Shown here: positions 13,082 to 19,572 of the stretch, piece after piece
Layout of the letters: the number at the start of each line of letters is the position of its first letter
Numbering within the stretch: position 1 is the first letter of the stretch
Source: Nitrospirota bacterium
Lineage (GTDB): Bacteria > Nitrospirota > Thermodesulfovibrionia > Thermodesulfovibrionales > SM23-35
Assembly (NCBI GenBank): GCA_016212245.1
Contig: JACRGU010000031.1
Location: 1-19,572 of the forward strand
Reading direction: 5' to 3'
Length of the DNA: 19,572 bases
Position numbers and translations under genes: made by a program
Notes under the pieces: generated by a model
Told to the model about the DNA's origin: nothing
The model's database searches: none
What the model saw: only the letters and a program-made list of their open reading frames with translations

Positions 13082-14327
13082 GCGAAGGACTAATAAGGCT
13101 CCGCGGGAACCTTATTCTGAATGTCGTCTTACCGCCACTACTCTCCACAAATATATCTCCACCGTGGGAAACGACTATCTTGTGTACTATCGCAAGGCCA
13201 AGACCTGTGCCCTTCTCTTTTGTAGTGTAGAAAGGAAGGAAAATCTTGTCTTCAATGCCTTCTGGGATACCGTGACCTGTGTCAGTTATAGAGACCTCAA
13301 GATAATCTCCGGCAGAGGCAAAAATTACTATCTCTCCTCCTTTGGGCATCGCCTCTACAGCATTCTGAATTAAATTAGTAAATGCCTGTCTGAGAAGCAC
13401 CTCGTCACCTTTTATCTTTGGTATCACATCAAATAAGATATTGGCCTTGATATCTGTTCTTTCACCAATAATATTGAAGGCACAATCCTCAATAATCTTT
13501 TTAAGGTTGATCTCTATTATGTTCAGTTCTGTAAGTTTGGCAAAGGAAAGAAAGTCAGCGATAATCCTGTCCATCGTCTCCACCTCTTTTATTATCGCCT
13601 CGACAGATGGTTTAAGGGGATCATCCACTTTCTTTGATAGAAGTTTTGTATACCCTGCAATCACCCCCATGGGATTCCTCAGCTCATGCGCAATACCTGC
13701 TGACATTTCTCCAAGACTTGTAAGTCTTTCCCTTAGTGTCATCTGTGATTGAAATGCCTTAAGCTCTGATAGATCTGTAAAAATAAGTATCTGACCTATT
13801 GTTCTACCTTCTCTGTCCTTTAAAGGATGCAGGTTAAGCCCTAACCATATCCTTCTCCCAGTAGCGGTTATATAGCTTATCTCACCTCTATCTACAATCT
13901 TCCTATCATATAGAAGGTCTGTTACAGGTTTGTTAAGGATTTCAGTATAATGTTTTCCGACAACCATCTCTTCCTTGATATCAAGCATCCTCTTAGCAGA
14001 TAAGTTCATCTTTGTTATTTTCAGTTCCTCATCAAAACTTATTACTCCGCTCGGGACACTCTGCAATATGTTTTCGTTATAACCCTCAATTGCTAATGCC
14101 CTGTCCTCTGCCTTCTGCCTGAGGACTTCGAGTTCCCTCTCTTTTTCTTTAAGCTTTGATACAAGCTCATGAAATGTATCCACAACAAATCCGACCTGAG
14201 ATATGTCCCTGTGTTTTAATCTTTCTCTTTCTTTATAGAACCTGTAAAAAGCCCTGAGGATATAAAAAAAGACCAGAAGCGTAAACAGGAATAAAAACAA
14301 GATCAGAACTACAATTTCTGTCCTCAT
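13065..14327 (-). CDS. PAS-domain sensor histidine kinase
   Basis: A 420-residue inner-membrane kinase with almost no periplasmic part: one N-terminal helix (4-25), a coiled coil (about 31-80), a PAS domain (about 82-190; SVPSGVISFDEELKITKMN, then GQILIFTDLSE), the phosphoacceptor domain with LGEMSAGIAHELRNP (His 214), and the HATPase domain with NLIQNAVEAMPKGG, DTGHGIP and GTGLGLAIVHKIV. The form is like NtrB/AtoS/PilS kinases and suggests an NtrC-type partner, but no response regulator is next to it in the window. It has an ATGA overlap with the prepilin peptidase upstream, so a link to type IV pili is possible. The final SPSHSQES tail comes from 7-bp repeats. Confidence 0.93.
   Translation of the reverse strand: MRTEIVVLILFLFLFTLLVFFYILRAFYRFYKERERLKHRDISQVGFVVDTFHELVSKLKEKERELEVLRQKAEDRALAIEGYNENILQSVPSGVISFDEELKITKMNLSAKRMLDIKEEMVVGKHYTEILNKPVTDLLYDRKIVDRGEISYITATGRRIWLGLNLHPLKDREGRTIGQILIFTDLSELKAFQSQMTLRERLTSLGEMSAGIAHELRNPMGVIAGYTKLLSKKVDDPLKPSVEAIIKEVETMDRIIADFLSFAKLTELNIIEINLKKIIEDCAFNIIGERTDIKANILFDVIPKIKGDEVLLRQAFTNLIQNAVEAMPKGGEIVIFASAGDYLEVSITDTGHGIPEGIEDKIFLPFYTTKEKGTGLGLAIVHKIVVSHGGDIFVESSGGKTTFRIRFPRSLISPSHSQES
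13092..13116 (+). terminator. Weak hairpin downstream of ybeY, inside the kinase gene
   Basis: AATAAGG-c-TCC (13092-13102), loop GCG, GGA-a-CCTTATT (13106-13116) forms a 10-bp stem with one internal mismatch about 20 bp after the ybeY stop. No U-run follows, so as an intrinsic terminator it is doubtful; it could slow or protect the end of the plus-strand transcript. It lies in coding sequence of the kinase and may be chance. Confidence 0.25.
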
Positions 14328-15109
14328 ATAATATTACCCCGCAGATACCAGTAGAGTATCTCCTGGCCGTAGAAAAGCGTTATAACTGAGCCGAGAGCAA
14401 GGAATGGACCAAATGGGATCTTTGTCTTTCTGCCCTTACCCTTAAAAAGCATTATAGATATTCCGAAGATAGCTCCCACGAGGCTCCCAAGAAATGTTGT
14501 AAGAAGCACTGATTTCCAGCCCATCAAGGAACCAACCATTACCATCATCTTTATATCCCCGCCTCCCATACCTCCTCGGCTCAGGATGGCAACTGCATAG
14601 AAGAGACCTCCACCTACAAGAAAACCTATAATTGATGTTTTGAATCCGAGGAGAGAATATCTCAAAAATGGGTCAGGCAGAAGAAAAGCGCCTGTAAGAA
14701 GCCCTATCAGGATACCTGGCAGTGTAATCCTGTCAGGTATTATCTGAAAATCCAAATCTATGAATGCTATAACAATAAGGGCTGAACAGAAAACAAAATA
14801 CATGAGCGTATGCCATCCGAAACCAAATCTCCATAAGACCATGACATAAAATGCTGCATTCAGGAACTCTACAAAAGGATATCTAAGGGATATCCTCGCT
14901 TTACACGCCCTGCATCTGCCACCTAAAAATATATAACTTAATATTGGTATGTTATCCCACGGCTTGACAGGGCTGTTGCAGGAAGGACATCTCGAGGAGG
15001 GTATAATTATTGATAGATCCCTTGGTATCCTGTATATGCAGACATTAAGGAATGAGCCAACAACAGAGCCGAAGATGAAGGCCATTATATATGGAATTAT
15101 GCTATACAT
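14324..15109 (-). CDS. pilD: Type IV prepilin peptidase / leader peptidase (A24)
   Basis: This membrane aspartic protease removes the short leader of type IV prepilins and pseudopilins and often N-methylates the new end. The 261-residue protein starts with GSVVGSFLNVCIYRIPR (14-30), followed by the zinc-binding cysteine pairs CPSC (41-44) and CRAC (66-69), then membrane helices with the catalytic aspartates in FIDLDFQIIPD (first Asp 118) and MGGGDIKMM (Asp 185). Length and layout match PilD. No pilin or pilus machinery gene is nearby. It overlaps the downstream sensor kinase gene by four bases (ATGA). The 68-bp leader before its ATG holds a large inverted repeat (15112-15173). Confidence 0.94.
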   Translation of the reverse strand: MYSIIPYIMAFIFGSVVGSFLNVCIYRIPRDLSIIIPSSRCPSCNSPVKPWDNIPILSYIFLGGRCRACKARISLRYPFVEFLNAAFYVMVLWRFGFGWHTLMYFVFCSALIVIAFIDLDFQIIPDRITLPGILIGLLTGAFLLPDPFLRYSLLGFKTSIIGFLVGGGLFYAVAILSRGGMGGGDIKMMVMVGSLMGWKSVLLTTFLGSLVGAIFGISIMLFKGKGRKTKIPFGPFLALGSVITLFYGQEILYWYLRGNII

Positions 15110-15111
15110 AA

Positions 15112-15173
15112 AACCTTAGCTGGCAGGAAAGGTTGTCTCAGAATTTTTATATCTTCACCAGCCTTCCCTGCCA
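15112..15173 (-). promoter_or_regulatory. Two mutually exclusive hairpins in the pilD leader
   Basis: On the minus strand TGGCAGGGAAGG (15173-15162) pairs with CCTTTCCTGCCA (15132-15121), 12 bp with one G-T wobble and a 29-nt loop. An alternative short stem pairs AACCTT (15134-15129) with AAGGTT (15117-15112), sharing bases with the long stem. The AAGG of the short stem is the likely ribosome binding site of pilD (ATG at 15109), so the choice of fold could switch access to it. Regulation is inference only. Confidence 0.4.
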
Positions 15174-15177
15174 ATAG

Positions 15178-15492
15178 TCATGACTCTATTCTGCTTATCT
15201 CTGATGCCTTCTTTTTTGTTGCATCTATCTCACTATTGATTTTCTCGATCTCGCTAAAGGCTTCCATTATAATCCTATCTTTCAGGATATACCTATCAGA
15301 GTATCCTCTCAGCTCATAAACACGCTGGCCAATTGTTTTCATCAGTTCGTCCTTTTTTCTTTCCATCTGCTCTGACTGGTAAAGCAGTTTCATCACTGAA
15401 TACTCTATCTTAAGTCTGTCTGAAAGCAATGATGAAAACCACTTTATCTTTTCAATCCCACTGTCAAAATTATTTCTTAACCTCTTCCACAT
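15178..15492 (-). CDS. Small coiled-coil hypothetical protein
   Basis: A 104-residue, charged protein without signal peptide or membrane segment. Two helical stretches are predicted by eye: about 5-50 (starting MWKRLRNNFDSGIEKIKWF) and 70-104 (SEIEKINSEIDATKKKASEIS), with heptad-like spacing of Leu, Ile and Met that suggests a coiled coil. No catalytic motif is seen and I do not recognise the family. ATG 15492 is preceded by the purine-rich GGAAGGGGGG, a good ribosome binding site. The gene lies between a MITE-like element and the pilD leader, on the same strand as recG upstream and pilD downstream. Confidence 0.72.
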   Translation of the reverse strand: MWKRLRNNFDSGIEKIKWFSSLLSDRLKIEYSVMKLLYQSEQMERKKDELMKTIGQRVYELRGYSDRYILKDRIIMEAFSEIEKINSEIDATKKKASEISRIES

Positions 15493-15506
15493 ACACCCCC
15501 CTTCCT

Positions 15507-15639
15507 AAATCCCGATATAGAAAGTTTGTTAATCTCCCCAATAAAGTAGGACAGCCGTCTCGGCTGTCAAGTTGTTTCACCTTCCAGGACAGGCGAGACG
15601 CCTGTCCTACTAGCTCTTTAAAGGTCTAAATCGGGATTT
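15507..15639. repeat. MITE-like palindromic element with terminal inverted repeats
   Basis: A 133-bp unit is bounded by AAATCCCGATATAG (15507-15520) and CTAAATCGGGATTT (15626-15639), inverted copies matching at 13 of 14 bases. Inside are two strong hairpins: GACAGCCG-tct-CGGCTGTC (15550-15568) and AGGACAGGCG-aga-CGCCTGTCCT (15586-15608), and an outer pair GTAGGACAG (15546-15554) with CTGTCCTAC (15602-15610). It contains no transposase. It fills the gap between recG (stop 10 bp away) and the coiled-coil gene (start 14 bp away). The hairpins resemble dispersed GTAGGACAGGCG-type repeats known from many environmental genomes (from memory). Confidence 0.8.
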
Positions 15640-15648
15640 GGACCCCTT

Positions 15649-17739
15649 TTATCCTGTTTTAAACAGTTCAATCTTCCCTTCCCAGAATGTCTCGAGAGAC
15701 TTTCTCAGCAGAGGAAAGCCTTTCAAATCAGGATCTCTATCAATGAGACTGAATGCCTCTCTCCTAGCTACATTAAGGAGTTCCGCATCCCTTACAATGT
15801 TTGCTATCCTGAGGTCTGGTATACCTGACTGACGGGTTCCGAAAAATTCTCCTGGCCCTCTTATATTCAGGTCTTCCTCTGCTATCCTGAACCCATCATT
15901 ACTCCTAACCATTATATTAAGTCTCTTTCTCGCCTCCTCCCCATAGGGTTCGTATGCTACCAGTATACAGTAAGACTGCTGTGAACCACGACCTGTCCTT
16001 CCCCTTAGCTGATGAAGCTGGGCAAGTCCAAACCTCTCTGCATGTATTATAAGCATAAGCGTTGCATTCGGCACATCAACGCCCACCTCTATTACGGTTG
16101 TGCTGACCAGTATGTCTATCTCCCCCTGCTTAAAAGATGCCATTATCTCTTCCCTATCCTGCGGTTTTATCCTCCCATGAAGCAGTCCTACCTTGAATTC
16201 AGGAAAGAACTTCTCAAAGGCATTCTTACCTTTTATCGCTGACCTGAGGTCAGTCTTCTCTGACTCTTCTATTATCGGATAAACAACATAAACCTCTCTG
16301 CCTTTTTTTACCTCTTCCCTGATGAGCCTGTATACATAGTGCTTCTGCCTATGGTTAAATAATAGAGTTATCACAGGTCTCCTGTTAGGTGGGAGTTCAT
16401 CAATAACAGAGTAATCGAGGTCACCGTATAATGTGAGTGCAAGTGTCCTCGGTATCGGAGTAGCTGTCATTACAAGGACATCAGGATTAATCGCCTTCTT
16501 CCTAAGCAGGGCCCTCTGCATTACACCGAATCTGTGTTGTTCGTCTATGACCACAAGACCGAGGTTTTTAAATACCACCCCTTCCTGGATAAGTGCATGG
16601 GTTCCCACAACTATATCAATCTCACCTGAAGCAATCTCTTTCAGAGGTCTATCTTTCTTGCTCCCTGTCAACAGACATATCTTTAACCCCAGGTCTTCTA
16701 TCATCCTGTGTATATTAATGTAGTGCTGTTCTGCAAGTATCTCTGTTGGTGCCATCAAGGCTGATTGATACCTACATTCAGCTGCAACTGTCATAGCCAT
16801 CAGGGCAACAGCAGTTTTTCCGCATCCCACATCACCCTGAATAAGCCTGTTCATGGGGTGAGGCCTTTTCATGTCCCTGAGAATATCACTGAATACCTTC
16901 TCCTGCGCCCTCGTTAGCCTGAATGGAAGCATCTCGATAAGTCTTTTCAGAAGCCTACCTTCAGGATTAAATGCAATCCCTTTCTCGAGTACATTCCCCC
17001 TCTTTATTACAGCGAGTCCGAGCTCGAGCATAAAAAGCTCATCAAAAGAAAGTCTTCTGTGAAAGTCACTTACTCCCCTGTTCAGAGGTTCTATATCCAC
17101 ACCTACATCAGGAAAGTGAACCTGTAAAAGGCTTTCAAAGAGACCACGCAGACCGTTTCTTCTCAGGATTTCTACAGGTATCGGATCACGCACATCCTTG
17201 ATGCATGTGTTTATAAGATTGAAAATTATTGACCTGATCTGCCTTACACTAAGTCCACTAGTCACTCTGTATACAGGCACAATCCTATTCGTATGGATTA
17301 ACGAATCACCATCATCACTCATAATCTCATATTCAGGGTTATCCATTTCAAATCCGATTCCCCAGTAAGGATTTCTCTTGATAGTCCCGCAAAGCACCAC
17401 TTCATCACCGACCTCGAAATTCTTTTTCATGAAAGGCTGGTTGAACCATTTACCTTTTAAAAGGCCACTCCCATCATTAACTATAAGTTCGAATATCTTT
17501 AGATTCCTTCCCGTGAGGCTTATCACTTCAGCAGAAATGACCCTTCCAGATACAGTTTCTACATTGCCGTATATCAGGTCACTTATCCTTCTAAGGCTGC
17601 TTCTGTCTTCGTATCTATAGGGGAGGTAATACAGGGCATCTTTAACTGTTTTGATACCAAGGCGGCTCAAAAGTCTGGCCCTCTGAGGCCCTACACCTTT
17701 TATATATTGTATCTGAAAATCTGACAGGTCTTTAACCAT
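15649..17739 (-). CDS. recG: ATP-dependent DNA helicase RecG
   Basis: RecG remodels stalled replication forks and other branched DNA. The 696-residue protein has an N-terminal helix-hairpin-helix (IKGVGPQRARLLSRLGI), the wedge OB-fold domain (about 60-150), and helicase motifs: Walker A GDVGCGKT (302-309), MAPTEILAEQH, the DExH box VIDEQHRFG, TATPIPRTLALTLYGDLD, STTVIEVGVDVP and QLRGRTGRG, then the C-terminal GPGEFFGTRQSG. ATG 17739 is chosen over TTG 17742; it overlaps the nusA stop by 8 bp. Having recG, rather than infB, directly after nusA is uncommon. Confidence 0.97.
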   Translation of the reverse strand: MVKDLSDFQIQYIKGVGPQRARLLSRLGIKTVKDALYYLPYRYEDRSSLRRISDLIYGNVETVSGRVISAEVISLTGRNLKIFELIVNDGSGLLKGKWFNQPFMKKNFEVGDEVVLCGTIKRNPYWGIGFEMDNPEYEIMSDDGDSLIHTNRIVPVYRVTSGLSVRQIRSIIFNLINTCIKDVRDPIPVEILRRNGLRGLFESLLQVHFPDVGVDIEPLNRGVSDFHRRLSFDELFMLELGLAVIKRGNVLEKGIAFNPEGRLLKRLIEMLPFRLTRAQEKVFSDILRDMKRPHPMNRLIQGDVGCGKTAVALMAMTVAAECRYQSALMAPTEILAEQHYINIHRMIEDLGLKICLLTGSKKDRPLKEIASGEIDIVVGTHALIQEGVVFKNLGLVVIDEQHRFGVMQRALLRKKAINPDVLVMTATPIPRTLALTLYGDLDYSVIDELPPNRRPVITLLFNHRQKHYVYRLIREEVKKGREVYVVYPIIEESEKTDLRSAIKGKNAFEKFFPEFKVGLLHGRIKPQDREEIMASFKQGEIDILVSTTVIEVGVDVPNATLMLIIHAERFGLAQLHQLRGRTGRGSQQSYCILVAYEPYGEEARKRLNIMVRSNDGFRIAEEDLNIRGPGEFFGTRQSGIPDLRIANIVRDAELLNVARREAFSLIDRDPDLKGFPLLRKSLETFWEGKIELFKTG

Positions 17740-18820
17740 CAACAGAAGGGGGAGAAAGTATCCTGTCTGCCTCTTCCCTCCTTATTTTAGAATATTCAGT
17801 CTCGCTCAATATATCTATATCCCAGCCTGTAAGCTTCATTGCAAGCCTGACATTCTGACCTTTCTTACCTATAGCAAGTGAGAGCTGCTGGTCATTGACA
17901 ACTACCATAGCTGTCTTATCTTCCTCATTTATCCCTATCCTGTCAACAGTCGCAGGGCTTAATGCCCTCGCAATAAGCAGCCTCGGGTCATCTGTCCACG
18001 GTATGATATCTATCCTCTCTCCCCTGAGCTCACGTACTATTGACTGCACCCTTGTACCCTTCATCCCCACACAAGCACCCACAGGGTCAATAGCTGGGTT
18101 CTTAGAATATACTGTTAGCTTTGTCCTTTCGCCTGGCTCCCTTACTATGTTTTTAATTACAAGGAGCCCATCATTGATTTCAGGAACCTCCATCCTGAAT
18201 AGACCGGCAACAAACTGAGGATTGGTTCTTGAAACCATTATCACCGGCCCTTTTGTTGTAATCCTCACATCTTCAATAAAGGCCCTGACAGTGTCGCCTC
18301 TCTTAAGGTTTTCATTAGGAAGTGTCTCCTTTATCGGAAGTATTGCCTCTGTCCTGCCGAGGTTAAGGAAATATATTCCCTTCTCCTTTCTCATTATCAT
18401 CCCGCTTACAATCTGTCCTACCTTATCCTTGAACTCATTATAAATCACATCTCTTTCTGCCTCTCTCACCCTCTGAAAGATAACCTGTTTGGCTGTCTGG
18501 GCAGCAATCCTGCCAAAGTCGTGCAGGTCTAAAGGTATATTGACCACAGCTCCTTCCACTATCTCAGGAAAAATCTTCCTGGCCTCCTCAATAGAGATTT
18601 CTTCATTCTTATTCGAAACCTTCGAGACAATCTTTTTCGTTTCAAAGGCAACTATATTACATGTCTTCGGGTCTATCCTGAGATCTATGTTAGTCCCCCC
18701 CCCAAACCTTTTTCTTGTAGCAGAAAGAAGCGCAGACTGCAGGGCTTCAAGCAATATCTTTCTCGATATCCCCTTTTCTCTGCTTATCTGGTCTATTACA
18801 TAGCAGAGTTCCTTTGTCAT
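17732..18820 (-). CDS. nusA: Transcription termination/antitermination factor NusA
   Basis: NusA binds RNA polymerase and nascent RNA, promoting pausing and intrinsic termination and taking part in antitermination. The 362-residue protein has the N-terminal polymerase-binding domain (MTKELCYVIDQISREKGIS, 1-125), an S1 domain (about 130-200; GQIVSGMIMRKEKGIYFLNLG), and two KH domains (DPVGACVGMKGTRVQSIVREL and LSLAIGKKGQNVRLAMKLTGWDI in sequence order). It lacks the acidic C-terminal repeats of the E. coli protein, as is usual outside the gammaproteobacteria. Start ATG 18820 has an ATGA overlap with rimP. A leader terminator upstream of rimP suggests that NusA could control its own operon. Confidence 0.96.
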   Translation of the reverse strand: MTKELCYVIDQISREKGISRKILLEALQSALLSATRKRFGGGTNIDLRIDPKTCNIVAFETKKIVSKVSNKNEEISIEEARKIFPEIVEGAVVNIPLDLHDFGRIAAQTAKQVIFQRVREAERDVIYNEFKDKVGQIVSGMIMRKEKGIYFLNLGRTEAILPIKETLPNENLKRGDTVRAFIEDVRITTKGPVIMVSRTNPQFVAGLFRMEVPEINDGLLVIKNIVREPGERTKLTVYSKNPAIDPVGACVGMKGTRVQSIVRELRGERIDIIPWTDDPRLLIARALSPATVDRIGINEEDKTAMVVVNDQQLSLAIGKKGQNVRLAMKLTGWDIDILSETEYSKIRREEADRILSPPSVDG

Positions 18821-19275
18821 TTAAACTCTACCTCCAGCCTTGCCTTTGATATCTTCTCAAGTGGTATATCTATCTCACGGTCATTTATTAACAGCCTTAC
18901 AAAATCACTGCCAACCTCTAAGATGCGGCCTATAAAAAAATTCTGATTTTCTATCTTCTCTACCGTAACTATGCGGGCAAGTTTACCTGTATTTCTCTTA
19001 AAATCCTTTATGCCCTTCAGTGGTCTGTCGAGCCCAGGGGAAGAAATCTCCAGCGTGTATGACCCCGGAACCGGGTCTTCAATATCCAGAACAGCCTCAA
19101 GGCTCCTGCTAAACCTCTCACAGTCATCGAGGGTAACTCCACCTTCCTTATCAATAATAACCCTGAGCAATAACTTACCCTTTCCTAATAACTCAATATC
19201 GAATATTTTTACCCCTTGCTCATCAGCAACCTGCATTGCTAATTTTAAAACCCTTTGCTTTATATCATTATTCAT
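18817..19275 (-). CDS. rimP: Ribosome maturation factor RimP
   Basis: RimP assists 30S subunit assembly. The 152-residue protein shows the family pattern: VLKLAMQVADEQGVKIFDIELL, VTLDDCERFSRSLEAVLDIED, the signature YTLEISSPGLDRPL and KDFKRNTGKLARI. The frame is open to 19320, but that stretch would be read through the leader hairpin; ATG 19275 (MNNDIKQRV) is chosen because AGGA lies seven bases upstream and family members begin here. It is the first gene of rimP-nusA-recG, transcribed from the promoter at 19345-19373 through a terminator hairpin at 19295-19315. Confidence 0.94.
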   Translation of the reverse strand: MNNDIKQRVLKLAMQVADEQGVKIFDIELLGKGKLLLRVIIDKEGGVTLDDCERFSRSLEAVLDIEDPVPGSYTLEISSPGLDRPLKGIKDFKRNTGKLARIVTVEKIENQNFFIGRILEVGSDFVRLLINDREIDIPLEKISKARLEVEFK

Positions 19276-19294
19276 AATAAATCCTATAAAACAA

Positions 19295-19315
19295 AAGAGT
19301 GGGAAACCCACTCTT
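19295..19315 (-). terminator. Intrinsic terminator (attenuator) in the rimP leader
   Basis: On the minus strand AAGAGTGGG-TTT-CCCACTCTT is a perfect 9-bp stem with a three-base loop, followed by TTGTTTTAT. It ends 19 bp before the rimP ATG and begins about 23 bp after the predicted transcription start. A terminator between promoter and first gene implies attenuation of rimP-nusA-recG. It could also stop read-through from the lipoprotein gene upstream. Confidence 0.8.
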
Positions 19316-19344
19316 CGCATTAAAAATCAGATAGAATATAAATA

Positions 19345-19373
19345 ACTATACCAGCTTTTTGCTTAAAAATCAA
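19345..19373 (-). promoter_or_regulatory. Sigma-70-type promoter for rimP-nusA-recG
   Basis: On the minus strand TTGATT (19373-19368) and TATAGT (19350-19345) are separated by exactly 17 bp; four of six and five of six bases match the consensus. The predicted transcription start is near 19338. The -35 box touches the end of the upstream lipoprotein terminator, leaving a compact layout of terminator, promoter, attenuator and rimP. Confidence 0.65.
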
Positions 19374-19408
19374 TTTTCAGGGATGGGAGATACCCCATCC
19401 CTGAAAAT
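19373..19408 (-). terminator. Strong intrinsic terminator after the lipoprotein gene
   Basis: ATTTTCAGGGATGGG (19373-19387) and CCCATCCCTGAAAAT (19394-19408) form a perfect 15-bp stem with a six-base loop. On the minus strand TGATTTTTAAG follows the stem, giving a U-rich tail. It lies 8 bp after the stop codon of the small lipoprotein. With A/U-rich outer arms the stem could act in both directions. Confidence 0.85.
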
Positions 19409-19416
19409 CTACTAAT

Positions 19417-19569
19417 TTACTTGCCTGGTGCTGGCTTCTCTGGTGCCGGTACTGGTGCCTCAGCTGGCTTCGGTGCCTCAGGAGCCTTTGGTGTCTCAGC
19501 TGGCTTGCAGCCCACAGTGAACACTACAAGTAGCAATAATGATAAAACTAATGCTAAAAACCTCTTCAC
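19417..19569 (-). CDS. Small Pro/Ala/Glu/Lys-rich lipoprotein
   Basis: A 50-residue protein: signal sequence MKRFLALVLSLLLLVVFTVGC with the lipid-attached Cys at 21, then a 29-residue tail made only of Lys, Pro, Ala, Glu, Thr, Val and Gly in repeats such as PKAPEAPKPAEAPVPAPEK. Such tails are extended and could bridge the lipoprotein to the cell wall; no catalytic motif is present. The start is taken as GTG 19569, three bases from the window edge, so its ribosome binding site is not visible and a start further upstream is possible. A strong terminator follows at once, so it is the last gene of its transcript. The function is unknown. Confidence 0.72.
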   Translation of the reverse strand: MKRFLALVLSLLLLVVFTVGCKPAETPKAPEAPKPAEAPVPAPEKPAPGK

Positions 19570-19572
19570 TAT

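Noticed and set aside
15429..15629. Plus-strand open frame of 66 codons containing QPSRLSS and DRRDACPT
   Set aside because: It is a translation of the MITE-like hairpins plus the antisense of the coiled-coil gene; such strings are typical of spurious proteins made from this repeat type.
19276..19320. Upstream extension of rimP to 19320
   Set aside because: It would translate the terminator hairpin; ATG 19275 has a ribosome binding site and the usual N-terminus.
19316..19372. tRNA gene before rimP, as in some nusA operons
   Set aside because: The stretch is AT-rich without cloverleaf arms and is better explained by promoter elements.

Overview
The window looks like a chromosomal stretch of a Gram-negative, moderately AT-rich bacterium. 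It encodes two lipoproteins, a predicted outer-membrane beta-barrel, a Tat system, a SPOR protein and a type IV prepilin peptidase. Gene content and protein style suggest Nitrospirota (Thermodesulfovibrio-like) or a deltaproteobacterial relative; this is inference, as no phylogenetic marker could be compared here.

Layout. (1) Positions 1-2033, minus strand: beta-barrel protein, tatA/B, tatC and a partial hypothetical gene form one operon. Its consensus-like promoter lies so close to the first ATG that the mRNA may be leaderless. (2) Positions 2097-13070, plus strand: a long, densely packed run opens with a near-perfect promoter and contains trxA, a TlpA-like lipoprotein, ffh, rpsP, khpA, ruvA, ruvB, queH, a DUF2905 gene, a SpoIID/LytB protein, queA, a SPOR protein, phoH, pgpH (7TM-HD) and ybeY. 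Many of these genes overlap. (3) Positions 13065-19275, minus strand: rimP, nusA and recG, then a MITE-like palindromic element, then a small coiled-coil protein, the prepilin peptidase and a PAS sensor kinase. rimP-nusA is preceded by a good promoter followed by an intrinsic terminator inside the leader. (4) Positions 19373-19569, minus strand: a 50-residue Pro/Ala/Glu-rich lipoprotein gene with its own terminator.

Much of this is housekeeping: protein targeting (Ffh, Tat), ribosome biogenesis (S16, KhpA, RimP, YbeY), recombination and fork rescue (RuvAB, RecG), queuosine tRNA modification (QueH, QueA), cell envelope work (SpoIID, SPOR) and c-di-AMP turnover (PgpH).

The most unusual signal is a set of short-period (7- or 9-bp) repeat arrays at about 7.2-13.1 kb, several built as inverted pairs. 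They do not only sit between genes. They encode the signal peptide of the SpoIID protein, probably the Thr-rich linker of the SPOR protein, an extra loop in YbeY, and the C-terminal tails of both YbeY and the convergent sensor kinase. Other points of note: phoH has no ATG, GTG or TTG start (an ACG start behind a strong SD, or a -1 slip at GGGTTTA, would explain it); PgpH lacks the large extracellular sensor domain; pgpH and ybeY overlap by 107 bp on the same strand; and the nusA operon has a probable leader attenuator.
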